DNA of 6,251 nucleotides from Tepidimonas sp. (GCA_025054905.1 JANWZF010000229.1:1-6251), one strand, 5' to 3'. Positions 1 to 6,251 are shown, numbered from the stretch's first letter. Notes: generated by a model from the letters alone, not told the origin. Program-made: numbers and translations.

Positions 1-342
1 GGCATGACCCTGCTGCGCACGTCCGACAACCCGCAGTACCAGTACTCCCTGGCGTTCCTCGGCTACGATGGGGGCAACCCGGGCCAGGCCGAAATCGAGC
101 TGACCTACAACTGGGGCGTGGACAAGTACGAGATGGGCACCGCCTACGGCCACATCGCCATCGGGGTGCCCGATGTGTACGCCGCGTGCGAACGCATCCG
201 GGCCGCCGGCGGCACGATCACGCGCGAACCCGGGCCGGTCAAGGGCGGCACGACCGTGATCGCCTTCGTCACCGACCCGGATGGCTACAAGATCGAGCTG
301 ATCCAGCGCGGTTTCGACGCCCCCGGCGCCGGTCTGCGCTGA
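1..342 (+). CDS. gloA: Glyoxalase I (lactoylglutathione lyase), 3' part, cut by left edge
   Basis: Glyoxalase I isomerises the hemithioacetal of methylglyoxal and glutathione to S-lactoylglutathione in the cytosol, the first step of methylglyoxal detoxification. The visible 113 codons match the family from the GMxLLRT segment onward: YSLAFLGY, IELTYNWG, the AYGHIAI segment and DPDGYKIELI. Counting the ATG at position 4 as residue 1, the expected metal ligands Glu32, His50 and Glu98 are present, aligning with Glu56, His74 and Glu122 of the E. coli enzyme. The first metal ligand (His5 in E. coli) and roughly 25 N-terminal residues lie outside the window. The ATG at position 4 is therefore an internal Met (the GM of GMxLLRT), not the start, and the frame is open to the edge. 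The protein ends in TGA with a short tail (GFDAPGAGLR). The short loop before IELTYNWG and the ligand set suggest the small Ni-type bacterial enzyme. The gene converges on serS. Confidence 0.95.
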   Translation, partial: GMTLLRTSDNPQYQYSLAFLGYDGGNPGQAEIELTYNWGVDKYEMGTAYGHIAIGVPDVYAACERIRAAGGTITREPGPVKGGTTVIAFVTDPDGYKIELIQRGFDAPGAGLR

Positions 343-357
343 TCGCCCCGCCCGACC

Positions 358-1680
358 TCACAGCCGCTCGGCCCCGCCCAAATACGGGCGCAGAGCCGAC
401 GGCACGGTGATCGTGCCGTCGGCGTTCTGATAGTTCTCCAGCACCGCCACCAGCGCGCGCCCCACCGCCAGCCCCGAGCCGTTGAGCGTGTACACCAGCT
501 CGGTTTTGCCCTGGGCGTTGCGAAAGCGCGCCTGCATCCGGCGCGCCTGAAAATCACCACACAGGCTCACCGAGCTGATCTCGCGGTAGGTGCCCTGGGC
601 GGGCAGCCAGACCTCCAGGTCGTGCGTGCGCGCGGCTCCAAAGCCCATGTCGCCCGTGCACAGCAACACCACCCGGTACGGCAACCCGAGCCGCTGCAGG
701 ATCGCCTCGGCGTGACCGGTCATCTCCTCCAGCGCCGCCCGGCCCTGCTGGGGGTGCACGATTTGCACCATCTCCACCTTGTCGAACTGGTGCTGGCGGA
801 TCAGTCCGCGCGTGTCCCGCCCGGCCGCACCCGCCTCGGAGCGAAAGCACGGCGTGTGCGCGGTCAGCTTGATCGGCAGCTCGGCTTCGGGCAGGATGGT
901 GTCGCGCACGAAGTTGGTCAGCGTCACCTCGCTGGTGGGGATCAGGTACAGCGAGCCCTCATCGTCGCCGTGCGCGCCCCCCTTGCGGGCCGCGAACAGA
1001 TCGGCCTCGAACTTGGGCAGCTGGCCCGTGCCGCGCAACGTCTCGGCCGTGACGATGTAAGGCGTGTAGCACTCGGTGTAGCCGTGCTCCTGGGTCTGCA
1101 CGTCCAGCATGAACTGCGCCAGTGCACGGTGCAGCCGCGCCAACGCCCCGCGCAGCACCGCAAAGCGCGAGCCGCTCAGTTTGGCGGCCGTCTCCAGATC
1201 CAGCCCCAGACGCTGCCCCAGCTCCACGTGGTCGCGCGGGGCAAACGGCAGCGGTGCGGGGTCGGCCCCATAGCCCGCACCCGGCGCCCAGCGGCGCAGC
1301 TCGACGTTGGCGCTTTCGTCCGGGCCCACCGGCACATCGGGCAGCGGCAGGTTGGGCACGGCCAGCAGCAGCGCCTGCAGCTCGTCCTGGATCTGCTCCA
1401 GCCGCGCCGCCGCAGCCTCCAGCTCGGCCTTGATCGCAGCCACCTCGGCCATCACCGCCTCGGCTTCGTCGTGCCGCCCCTGCCCCTTGAGCTGTCCGAT
1501 CTGCCGCGACAGGCTGTTGCGGCGGGCTTGCAACTCCTCGGTGCGCACCTGCAAGCCCTTGCGCTCGCCCTCCAGGCGCTCGAAGGCTTGCACGTCCAGA
1601 TAAGGTTGCGGAGATTGACGGGTTTGGAGCCGCGCGACCACCGCATCGAGGTCGCGGCGCAACAGATGAATGTCCAGCAT
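358..1680 (-). CDS. serS: Seryl-tRNA synthetase
   Basis: This cytosolic class II aminoacyl-tRNA synthetase charges tRNA-Ser with serine, and also tRNA-Sec where present. The 440 aa product is close to the usual bacterial length. Residues 1-110 form the N-terminal tRNA-binding domain with a long charged Leu/Ala/Glu-rich coiled coil (about 30-105). The catalytic core follows: the PTSEVTLTN serine-binding segment (248-256), motif 2 CFRSEAGAAGRDTRG (278-292) followed by RQHQFDKVEMV, and motif 3 GSGLAVGRALVAVLENYQ (401-418). I chose the ATG at 1680 because the family typically starts MLDIHLLR. An in-frame ATG at 1719 would add 13 atypical residues and has no ribosome binding site. The ATG at 1680 has no Shine-Dalgarno either, but a TACAAT box lies 6 nt upstream, suggesting a leaderless mRNA. 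One oddity is the segment EISSVSLCGDFQARR (367-381), where most bacteria have EISSCSN followed by DFQARR or AFQARR. The gene lies 50 bp downstream of dnaE and ends 15 bp from the gloA stop. Confidence 0.97.
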   Translation of the reverse strand: MLDIHLLRRDLDAVVARLQTRQSPQPYLDVQAFERLEGERKGLQVRTEELQARRNSLSRQIGQLKGQGRHDEAEAVMAEVAAIKAELEAAAARLEQIQDELQALLLAVPNLPLPDVPVGPDESANVELRRWAPGAGYGADPAPLPFAPRDHVELGQRLGLDLETAAKLSGSRFAVLRGALARLHRALAQFMLDVQTQEHGYTECYTPYIVTAETLRGTGQLPKFEADLFAARKGGAHGDDEGSLYLIPTSEVTLTNFVRDTILPEAELPIKLTAHTPCFRSEAGAAGRDTRGLIRQHQFDKVEMVQIVHPQQGRAALEEMTGHAEAILQRLGLPYRVVLLCTGDMGFGAARTHDLEVWLPAQGTYREISSVSLCGDFQARRMQARFRNAQGKTELVYTLNGSGLAVGRALVAVLENYQNADGTITVPSALRPYLGGAERL

Positions 1681-1686
1681 GGCGGG

Positions 1687-1692
1687 ATTGTA
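1687..1692 (-). promoter_or_regulatory. Putative -10 box (TACAAT) of serS, leaderless arrangement
   Basis: Read on the - strand the hexamer is TACAAT, one mismatch from the sigma-70 consensus TATAAT, in an otherwise very GC-rich gap. Six bases separate it from the ATG at 1680, so a standard start site would fall on the A of the ATG itself. No good -35 hexamer is found: at 17 bp spacing the sequence is CCGGCG. No purine-rich Shine-Dalgarno sequence precedes the ATG. Promoter function is inferred from sequence only. The same hexamer at nearly the same distance precedes dnaE. Confidence 0.55.
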
Positions 1693-1713
1693 GGCGGGCG
1701 CCAGCCGCCCGCC
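1693..1713 (-). repeat. Perfect 8-bp inverted repeat with 5-nt loop between dnaE and serS
   Basis: On the + strand GGCGGGCG (1693-1700) and its exact reverse complement CGCCCGCC (1706-1713) flank CCAGC. The element starts 17 nt after the dnaE stop codon and abuts the serS -10 box directly, so it fills the spacer and -35 region of that promoter. As RNA it would form an all-GC hairpin at the 3' end of the dnaE message. It is not followed by a U-run on the - strand (TACAATCCC follows), so it is not a canonical intrinsic terminator. It could be a transcript-end or stability hairpin, a protein-binding operator, or a chance product of high GC. Confidence 0.5.
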
Positions 1714-1730
1714 GGACATCGAACCGCCGG

Positions 1731-4700
1731 CTAGGGATAAACCACCTCGATGCGCCCTTCGTGCGCCAGCGCGCGCCAGGCCGCCAGCGCTGCCTCGCTC
1801 GGGTAGAAGCGCGCGCGGTCATCCAGCACCAGTTCGGCGCGCGCCTGGGGCAGCCAGCGCCAGATGCGCACCGCCAGGCTGCGGGTGAACTCGCCTTCGG
1901 GGGCCTGCACGCGCTGCGGCGGATGGGCCTGCACGATCGCCGCGATGTCGGGCGCCGTCTCGCCGCTGTGCACCACGCGCAGGTATTGCCCAAAGCGGCA
2001 GCGTGCCGCCGGCAGGTCCCACAGCTGCTGCACGCGCAACCGCAGCCCCCCGGAAAACCGGTCGGGCTGCGCGGTCACCTGCGCGATGACCAGCTCATCG
2101 TCCTTCAGCAACGCACGCTGGGTTTGCAGCAGCGCCTCGTCGGCGCTGGCTTCCAGCACCGCGGTCTTGTCGTCGAGCGTGAAGATGGCCACCTTGCCGC
2201 GCTGTCCGTTGACGATGCGCAACTCCCCGACGATGCCAGCCACCAGCAGCGGCTCGCGACTGTCCTGCACGTCGGCCAGACGTACCCGGGCCACCCGCCG
2301 CACCTCGGCCTCGGCGGCGTCGAACAGGTGGCCGGAGAGGTAAAAGCCCAGGGCGGTCTTTTCGTGCGCCAGCCGTTCCTTGACGCTCCACGGCTCGACC
2401 TCCACCAGGGCCGGCTCGGCGTCGCTGGCCTCCGGGCACCCCTGCCCCAGCAGGTCGAACAGCCCGGCCTGAGCCGCGTGCGCCTCCTGCGTGGCCGCCC
2501 ATTCGAAAGCACGATCGAGCGAGGCCAGCAAAGCCGCCCGGTTGGGCTGCAGGGCGTCAAACGCGCCGGCCTTGATGAGGGCCTCCACCGTGCGCTTGTT
2601 GACCTTGCTGCGGTCAACGCGGGCGCAAAAGTCGTACAGACTTTCGAAGGGGCCGGCCTTGCTGCCCCGCACCCCGGCGCCGCGGCCTTGACGGGCCGCC
2701 ACGATCGCCTCGATGGCCTGCTGCCCGGTTCCTTTGACAGCGCCCAGGCCATAGCGAATGCGGCGGTCGTCCACCGGCTCGAAGCGGTAGTTGCCGGTGT
2801 TGATGTCGGGAGGATCGAACGTCAGGCCAAAGGAGCGCGCATCGTCGACGAGCACCTTCAGCTTGTCGGTGTCGTCGATTTCGATGGTCATGTTGGCGCA
2901 GAAGAACTCGGCCGTGTAGTGAACCTTCAGCCACGCCGTGTAGTAGGCCAGCAACGAGTAGGCCGCCGCGTGCGACTTGTTGAAGCCGTAGCCGGCGAAT
3001 TTTTCCATCAGGTCGAAGATTTCGTCGGCCTTGGCCTGGTCGATGCCGTTCTTGGCCGCCCCGGCGCGAAAGATTTCGCGGTGCTTGGCCATTTCCTCGG
3101 GCTTTTTCTTGCCCATCGCGCGGCGCAGCAGGTCGGCTCCGCCGAGCGTGTAGCCCCCCAGCACCTGGGCCACCTGCATCACCTGCTCCTGGTAGACCAT
3201 GATGCCGTAGGTTTCGGCCAGCACCGGCTCGACCAGGGGATGCGGGTACTCCACCGGCTCGCGACCGTGCTTGCGCGCCACGAAACTGGGAATCAGGTCC
3301 ATCGGGCCCGGACGGTACAGCGCGTTGAGGGCGATCAGATCCTCCAGCCGGGTCGGCTTGGCGTCGCGCAGCATCGCCTGCATGCCGCGCGATTCAAACT
3401 GGAAGACCGCCTCGGTGCGTCCCTGCTGAAACAGCTCGTAGGTGGCCGCATCATCCAGCGGGATGCGCTCGAAGGCAAAGTCACGCTGGTCCGCATGGCG
3501 TTCGATGATGAAGGTCTTGGCCAGCTCCAGGATGGTCAGCGTGGCCAGGCCGAGGAAGTCGAACTTGACCAGGCCGATCGCCTCGACATCGTCCTTGTCG
3601 TACTGGCTGACCGCCGCATCGCTGCCCGGCTGCTGGTACAGCGGGCAAAAATCGGTCAGTTTGCCCGGTGCGATCAGCACCCCGCCGGCGTGCATGCCAA
3701 CATTGCGCGTCAGTCCCTCAAGCTTTTGCGCCAACTCGATCAGCTGGCGCACTTCTTCCTCTTTCTGCACGCGCTCGGCCAGCTGCGGCTCCAGCTCCAG
3801 CGCATAGTGGTTTTTGTCGCCCTCGGGCTTGGGGTTGGGGGGATATTGCAGCGTCACGCTCATGCCCGGCTTGTTGGGCACGAGCTTGGAGATCGCGTCG
3901 CAAAAGCCGTAGGGGAAGTCCAGCACACGGCCGACGTCGCGGATGGCGGCGCGCGCGGCCATCGTGCCGAACGTGGCGATCTGGCTGACGGCCTCGCGCC
4001 CATATTTGGCCTTGACGTAGTCGATGACGCGGTCGCGGTTTTCCTGGCAGAAGTCGATGTCGAAGTCGGGCATCGACACCCGCTCGGGGTTGAGAAAGCG
4101 CTCGAACAGCAGGTTGTAGCGCAGCGGATCCAGGTCCGTGATCTTCAGCGCGTAGGCCACCAGCGAGCCCGCCCCCGAACCGCGCCCCGGCCCCACCGGG
4201 CAGCCGTGCGTCTTGGCCCACTGGATGAAGTCCGACACGATCAGGAAGTAGCCGGCAAAGCCCATCTTGACGATGGTGTCCAGCTCGAAGTCCAGCCGCT
4301 GCAGGTAACGCGGGCGCTGGCGGTCGCGTTCGGCCTCATCGGGATAGAGCTGGCCCAGCCGCTGCTCCAACCCCTGGTGCGAGACGTGGCGAAAGTACGC
4401 CTCGGTGTCGAGCTGCTGGCCATCGACCGGGGGGATGGGAAAGTCCGGCAGACGCGGCTTGCCCAGCGTCAAGGTCAGGTTGCAGCGCTGCGCAAGGGCC
4501 ACCGCGTTGGCCAGCGCGCTGGGCACGTCGGCAAACAGCGCCTGCATCTGTTGCGCGCTTTTGAAATACTGCTCGCGCGTGAAGCGCCGCGGCCGGCGCG
4601 GGTTGGCCAGAATGTCACCCTCGGCGATGCAGACGCGCGCCTCGTGCGCCTCAAAGTCTTGCGGCGCCAGGAACTGGATCGGATGCGTGGCCACCACCGG

Positions 4701-5291
4701 CAGCCCCAGGCGCGCCGCCAGTGGCACGGCCAGCTGCACGTGGCGCTCGTCGTCGGGCCGGCCGGCACGCTGCAGCTCGAGGTAAAAGCGGCGCGCAAAC
4801 GTCTGCGCCAGCTGCTGCGCCAGCGCTTCGGCGCGCGCCTCGTCGCCGGCCAGCAGCGCCTGGCCCACCGGGCCGGCGGCCGCGCCGCACAGCAGGATCA
4901 GACCGTCGCTGAGCTCCTGCAGCCAGGACCACTGCACGTGGGCCTGCTCCCGCACCACGCCGCGCGTCCAGGCGCGCGCCAGCAGCTCGCACAGGTTGAG
5001 GTAGCCGCGTTGGTTTTGCACCAGCAACAGCACGCGCGGCGTGGCGGCGGCTGCACCGGCAACCGCTGTGGTCCCCCCCAGGCCCGCCAGCCAGACCTCC
5101 GCGCCCAGAATCGGCTTGACACCGGCCGCGCGCGCGGCTTTGTAGAACTTGATGGCCCCAAACAGGTTGGCCAGGTCGGTGATGGCCAGCGCCGGCTGAC
5201 CGTCGCGCGCTGCGCAGCGGACGGCATCGTCGATGCGCGTGGTGCCGTCGACAATGGAAAACTCGGTATGCAGGCGCAGGTGGACGAACAT
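1731..5291 (-). CDS. dnaE: DNA polymerase III alpha subunit (replicative polymerase)
   Basis: This is the catalytic subunit of the chromosomal replicase; it works in the core enzyme with the DnaQ proofreader on the beta clamp. The 1186 aa length is normal for proteobacterial DnaE1. Domains in order: PHP (about 1-270, starting FVHLRLHTEFSIVDG); palm and thumb with PVGPGRGSGAGS (365-376), the catalytic motif PDFDIDF (408-414, Asp411 and Asp413) and the third catalytic Asp578 in VKFDFLGL; fingers with LYRPGPMDLIPSF (658-670) and GYGFNKSHAAAYS (767-779); a helix-hairpin-helix region near 885-912; clamp-binding motif QAGLF (941-945); OB fold about 1015-1090; and a C-terminal tau-binding region to 1186. 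PHP metal ligands are replaced (Arg6, Leu40, Gln206), as in E. coli, so the PHP domain is probably not an active nuclease. The ATG at 5291 matches the family N-terminus (FVHLR at residues 2-6). It lacks a Shine-Dalgarno sequence but has TACAAT 8 nt upstream. There are no frameshifts. The gene uses no TTA, CTA or TCA codons, which leaves the opposite strand open. Confidence 0.98.
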   Translation of the reverse strand: MFVHLRLHTEFSIVDGTTRIDDAVRCAARDGQPALAITDLANLFGAIKFYKAARAAGVKPILGAEVWLAGLGGTTAVAGAAAATPRVLLLVQNQRGYLNLCELLARAWTRGVVREQAHVQWSWLQELSDGLILLCGAAAGPVGQALLAGDEARAEALAQQLAQTFARRFYLELQRAGRPDDERHVQLAVPLAARLGLPVVATHPIQFLAPQDFEAHEARVCIAEGDILANPRRPRRFTREQYFKSAQQMQALFADVPSALANAVALAQRCNLTLTLGKPRLPDFPIPPVDGQQLDTEAYFRHVSHQGLEQRLGQLYPDEAERDRQRPRYLQRLDFELDTIVKMGFAGYFLIVSDFIQWAKTHGCPVGPGRGSGAGSLVAYALKITDLDPLRYNLLFERFLNPERVSMPDFDIDFCQENRDRVIDYVKAKYGREAVSQIATFGTMAARAAIRDVGRVLDFPYGFCDAISKLVPNKPGMSVTLQYPPNPKPEGDKNHYALELEPQLAERVQKEEEVRQLIELAQKLEGLTRNVGMHAGGVLIAPGKLTDFCPLYQQPGSDAAVSQYDKDDVEAIGLVKFDFLGLATLTILELAKTFIIERHADQRDFAFERIPLDDAATYELFQQGRTEAVFQFESRGMQAMLRDAKPTRLEDLIALNALYRPGPMDLIPSFVARKHGREPVEYPHPLVEPVLAETYGIMVYQEQVMQVAQVLGGYTLGGADLLRRAMGKKKPEEMAKHREIFRAGAAKNGIDQAKADEIFDLMEKFAGYGFNKSHAAAYSLLAYYTAWLKVHYTAEFFCANMTIEIDDTDKLKVLVDDARSFGLTFDPPDINTGNYRFEPVDDRRIRYGLGAVKGTGQQAIEAIVAARQGRGAGVRGSKAGPFESLYDFCARVDRSKVNKRTVEALIKAGAFDALQPNRAALLASLDRAFEWAATQEAHAAQAGLFDLLGQGCPEASDAEPALVEVEPWSVKERLAHEKTALGFYLSGHLFDAAEAEVRRVARVRLADVQDSREPLLVAGIVGELRIVNGQRGKVAIFTLDDKTAVLEASADEALLQTQRALLKDDELVIAQVTAQPDRFSGGLRLRVQQLWDLPAARCRFGQYLRVVHSGETAPDIAAIVQAHPPQRVQAPEGEFTRSLAVRIWRWLPQARAELVLDDRARFYPSEAALAAWRALAHEGRIEVVYP

Positions 5292-5299
5292 GCGCCCGC

Positions 5300-5305
5300 A
5301 TTGTA
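5300..5305 (-). promoter_or_regulatory. Putative -10 box (TACAAT) of dnaE, near-leaderless arrangement
   Basis: On the - strand the hexamer reads TACAAT, followed by eight bases (GCGGGCGC) and the dnaE ATG at 5291. A standard start site would fall about 2 nt before the ATG or on it. No Shine-Dalgarno sequence is present in this interval, and the 17-bp-spaced upstream hexamer CGCCGA does not resemble a -35 box. The box sits in a 62 bp gap after the flavodoxin gene, so it could give dnaE its own transcription start. Function is inferred from sequence and from the matching arrangement at serS. Confidence 0.55.
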
Positions 5306-5353
5306 GAGAGGGGGCTGCGGCCTCGGCGGCGGCCGTCGCCCCCGAGCGCCGGA

Positions 5354-5908
5354 TCAGCGCGCCCAGCGCGCGGCCACCTCGGCGATGCGCTGGCCGAAGC
5401 GGCGCGCCGTCTCGAGGTCACCGGGCAGCATCTCGGCCGGGCTGGCGTCCGACGGGGTGCTGGCCATGGCGCCGGCCGAGGATCCCACGTAGTTGACGTC
5501 GTTGCGCTGCGCGGCCTTGGTGTTGGACGGCAGCATGCCGGTACCCACCCAGATGCCACCATGCTGCATGGCCAGCGTGAACAGGTAATGCAGCGTCGAG
5601 AGTTTGTCGCCGTTCATCGTCGCGCTGTTGGTAAACCCCGCAAACAGCTTGTCTTTCCAGGTCTGCGCAAACCAGCGCTTGCTGGAAGCGTCGGCGAATT
5701 TTTTGAACTGCCAGCTCACCGAGCCCATGTAGGTCGGGCTGCCCATCACGATGGCATCGGCCGCATCCAGCAGCTCCCAGCCACCGGCGGGCAGCTCGCC
5801 TTCGGCATCGATGGCCAGCAGCTGCGCGCCGGCTCCTTCGGCCACCGCCTGCGCCATGCGCTGGGTGTGGCCATAACCCGAGTGGTAGACAACGACAATG
5901 TTGGGCAT
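5354..5908 (-). CDS. Flavodoxin-family NAD(P)H-dependent oxidoreductase (WrbA-like fold)
   Basis: The 184 aa protein has the flavodoxin fold expected to bind FMN and is probably cytosolic; no signal peptide or membrane segment is seen. It opens with a beta strand and phosphate-binding loop, IVVVYHSGYGHT (4-15), and a second FMN-contacting loop, VMGSPTYMGSVSWQ (54-67). A FTNSATMNGDK stretch (92-102) and an MQHGGIWVG segment (114-122) follow. These resemble COG0655/WrbA-type proteins, which reduce quinones with NAD(P)H, but the loops are not the canonical WrbA ones, so I give no symbol; the substrate is unknown. I chose the ATG at 5908 because a strong Shine-Dalgarno sequence (AAAGGAG) precedes it by 7 nt and the first strand starts right after it. 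A TTG at 5941 would add 11 unlikely residues and overlap the pirin stop. It lies 29 nt downstream of the pirin-family gene, probably in one operon. Confidence 0.88.
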   Translation of the reverse strand: MPNIVVVYHSGYGHTQRMAQAVAEGAGAQLLAIDAEGELPAGGWELLDAADAIVMGSPTYMGSVSWQFKKFADASSKRWFAQTWKDKLFAGFTNSATMNGDKLSTLHYLFTLAMQHGGIWVGTGMLPSNTKAAQRNDVNYVGSSAGAMASTPSDASPAEMLPGDLETARRFGQRIAEVAARWAR

Positions 5909-5915
5909 CAGGGTT

Positions 5916-5922
5916 CTCCTTT
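5916..5922 (-). promoter_or_regulatory. Strong Shine-Dalgarno sequence of the flavodoxin-family gene
   Basis: Read on the - strand, AAAGGAG lies 7 nt before the ATG at 5908, inside the 29-nt gap after the pirin-family stop codon. It decides the start in favour of 5908 over the upstream TTG at 5941. It also shows that this genome uses normal Shine-Dalgarno initiation for some genes, in contrast to serS and dnaE. Confidence 0.85.
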
Positions 5923-5937
5923 CACAGTCACAGAGGA

Positions 5938-6251
5938 TCAAAGCGCCGCATCGGCGGCCAGATCGAACAACAGCAATTCGGCGTTGCGGCCCTCGGCCAG
6001 CTCCAGCGTGGTCACGTCGGCCAGCATCGCCGCATCGCCCGCGCCCAGGGCCACGCCGTTGAGCTCAAGCCGGCCCCGCACCACGTGCACATAGCCCATC
6101 CGGCCCGGGGCCAGCGTGTGGGTCACGCGCTGCGCGCCATCCAGGCACCCCGCGTACAACGCAGCATCGGCATGCAGACGCACCGGCGCGGCGGCTGACT
6201 CGCCCCAGGCCTGTGCCTGCGCCACGGGCAGCGCGATCGGATGCAGCCGAC
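5938..6251 (-). CDS. Pirin family protein (cupin), C-terminal part, cut by right edge
   Basis: About 104 C-terminal residues of a pirin/YhaK-type bicupin are visible. The cupin signature segments are LHADAALYAG, VTHTLAPGRMGYVHVVRGRLELNG, LGAGDAAMLADV and the terminal ELLLFDLAADAAL, matching the C-terminal cupin of YhaK-like pirins (typically around 230 aa). Reading from the edge, the frame continues as RLHPIALPVAQAQAW, typical of the inter-domain part, so the GTG at 6225 is internal and the true start lies beyond 6251. Some pirins act as quercetin 2,3-dioxygenases with metal bound in the N-terminal cupin, which is outside this window, so activity cannot be judged. The gene ends in TGA 29 nt before the flavodoxin-family gene. 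That pairing fits a redox or quinone-related role, which is inference. Confidence 0.85.
   Translation of the reverse strand, partial: RLHPIALPVAQAQAWGESAAAPVRLHADAALYAGCLDGAQRVTHTLAPGRMGYVHVVRGRLELNGVALGAGDAAMLADVTTLELAEGRNAELLLFDLAADAAL

Noticed and set aside
323..332. Palindrome CCGGCGCCGG near the end of gloA
   Set aside because: It is a 10-bp self-complementary GC string with no loop or T-tract, lies inside coding sequence, and is expected by chance at this GC content.
1681..1719. Longer serS starting at the ATG at 1719
   Set aside because: It would add 13 residues (MSGGRLAPAYNPA) before the conserved MLDIHLLR start, has no Shine-Dalgarno sequence, and would place the inverted repeat and the TACAAT box inside the coding region.
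622..1734. A 370-codon + strand frame antisense to serS
   Set aside because: It is also in exact codon register with serS and is explained by the same avoidance of TTA, CTA and TCA. Its translation has a low-complexity Gln/Arg/Leu-rich composition and no family resemblance.
1761..5306. A stop-free + strand frame of about 1181 codons running antisense to nearly all of dnaE
   Set aside because: Its codons are in exact register with dnaE codons, so it stays open simply because dnaE uses no TTA, CTA or TCA codons. The product is rich in Arg, Gln, His and Leu with no recognisable domain. It is a codon-bias shadow in a high-GC genome.
5318..5335. Possible terminator hairpin after the flavodoxin gene
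   Set aside because: Only a 5-bp stem (CGGCC/GGCCG) with an 8-nt loop can be drawn, and no U-run follows. It is too weak to call.
4651..5562. A 303-codon - strand frame spanning the dnaE start and the end of the flavodoxin gene
   Set aside because: It overlaps two clearly identified genes in another frame, is dominated by Arg, Ala, Gly and Pro, and shows no domain. It is a GC-driven spurious frame.
5909..5941. Longer flavodoxin gene from a TTG at 5941
   Set aside because: The added residues are not flavodoxin-like, the TTG overlaps the pirin stop codon, and the strong Shine-Dalgarno sequence points to the ATG at 5908.

Overview
This 6.25 kb window is an ordinary stretch of housekeeping chromosome from a high-GC bacterium. 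The DnaE, SerRS and glyoxalase I sequences look like those of Betaproteobacteria, most likely Burkholderiales and perhaps Comamonadaceae. That placement rests on remembered family features, such as the DnaE N-terminus FVHLRLHTEF and the SerRS N-terminus MLDIHLLRRD, and not on a search. I see no insertion sequence, CRISPR array, tRNA, rRNA, prophage gene or broken gene, and I did not find an undescribed biological system.

Layout from left to right: (1) the 3' part of gloA (glyoxalase I) on the + strand, cut by the left edge; (2) serS (seryl-tRNA synthetase) on the - strand, converging on gloA with 15 bp between the stop codons; (3) a 50 bp gap holding a perfect 8-bp inverted repeat and a TACAAT box next to the serS start; (4) dnaE (DNA polymerase III alpha subunit, 1186 aa) on the - strand; (5) a 62 bp gap with a second TACAAT box close to the dnaE start; (6) a flavodoxin-family oxidoreductase gene on the - strand; (7) the 3' part of a pirin-family gene on the - strand, cut by the right edge. 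Coding density is very high, and no gene-free stretch exceeds 62 bp.

Four of the five genes lie on the - strand in the order pirin, flavodoxin, dnaE, serS. The pirin and flavodoxin genes look like one transcription unit: the gap is 29 nt and contains a strong Shine-Dalgarno sequence. They suggest a small quinone or redox-stress pair. DnaE (replication) and SerRS (translation) appear to have their own promoters. In both cases a consensus -10 hexamer lies only 6 to 8 nt before the ATG and no Shine-Dalgarno sequence is visible, so both mRNAs may be leaderless or nearly so. This is the most noteworthy signal in the window.
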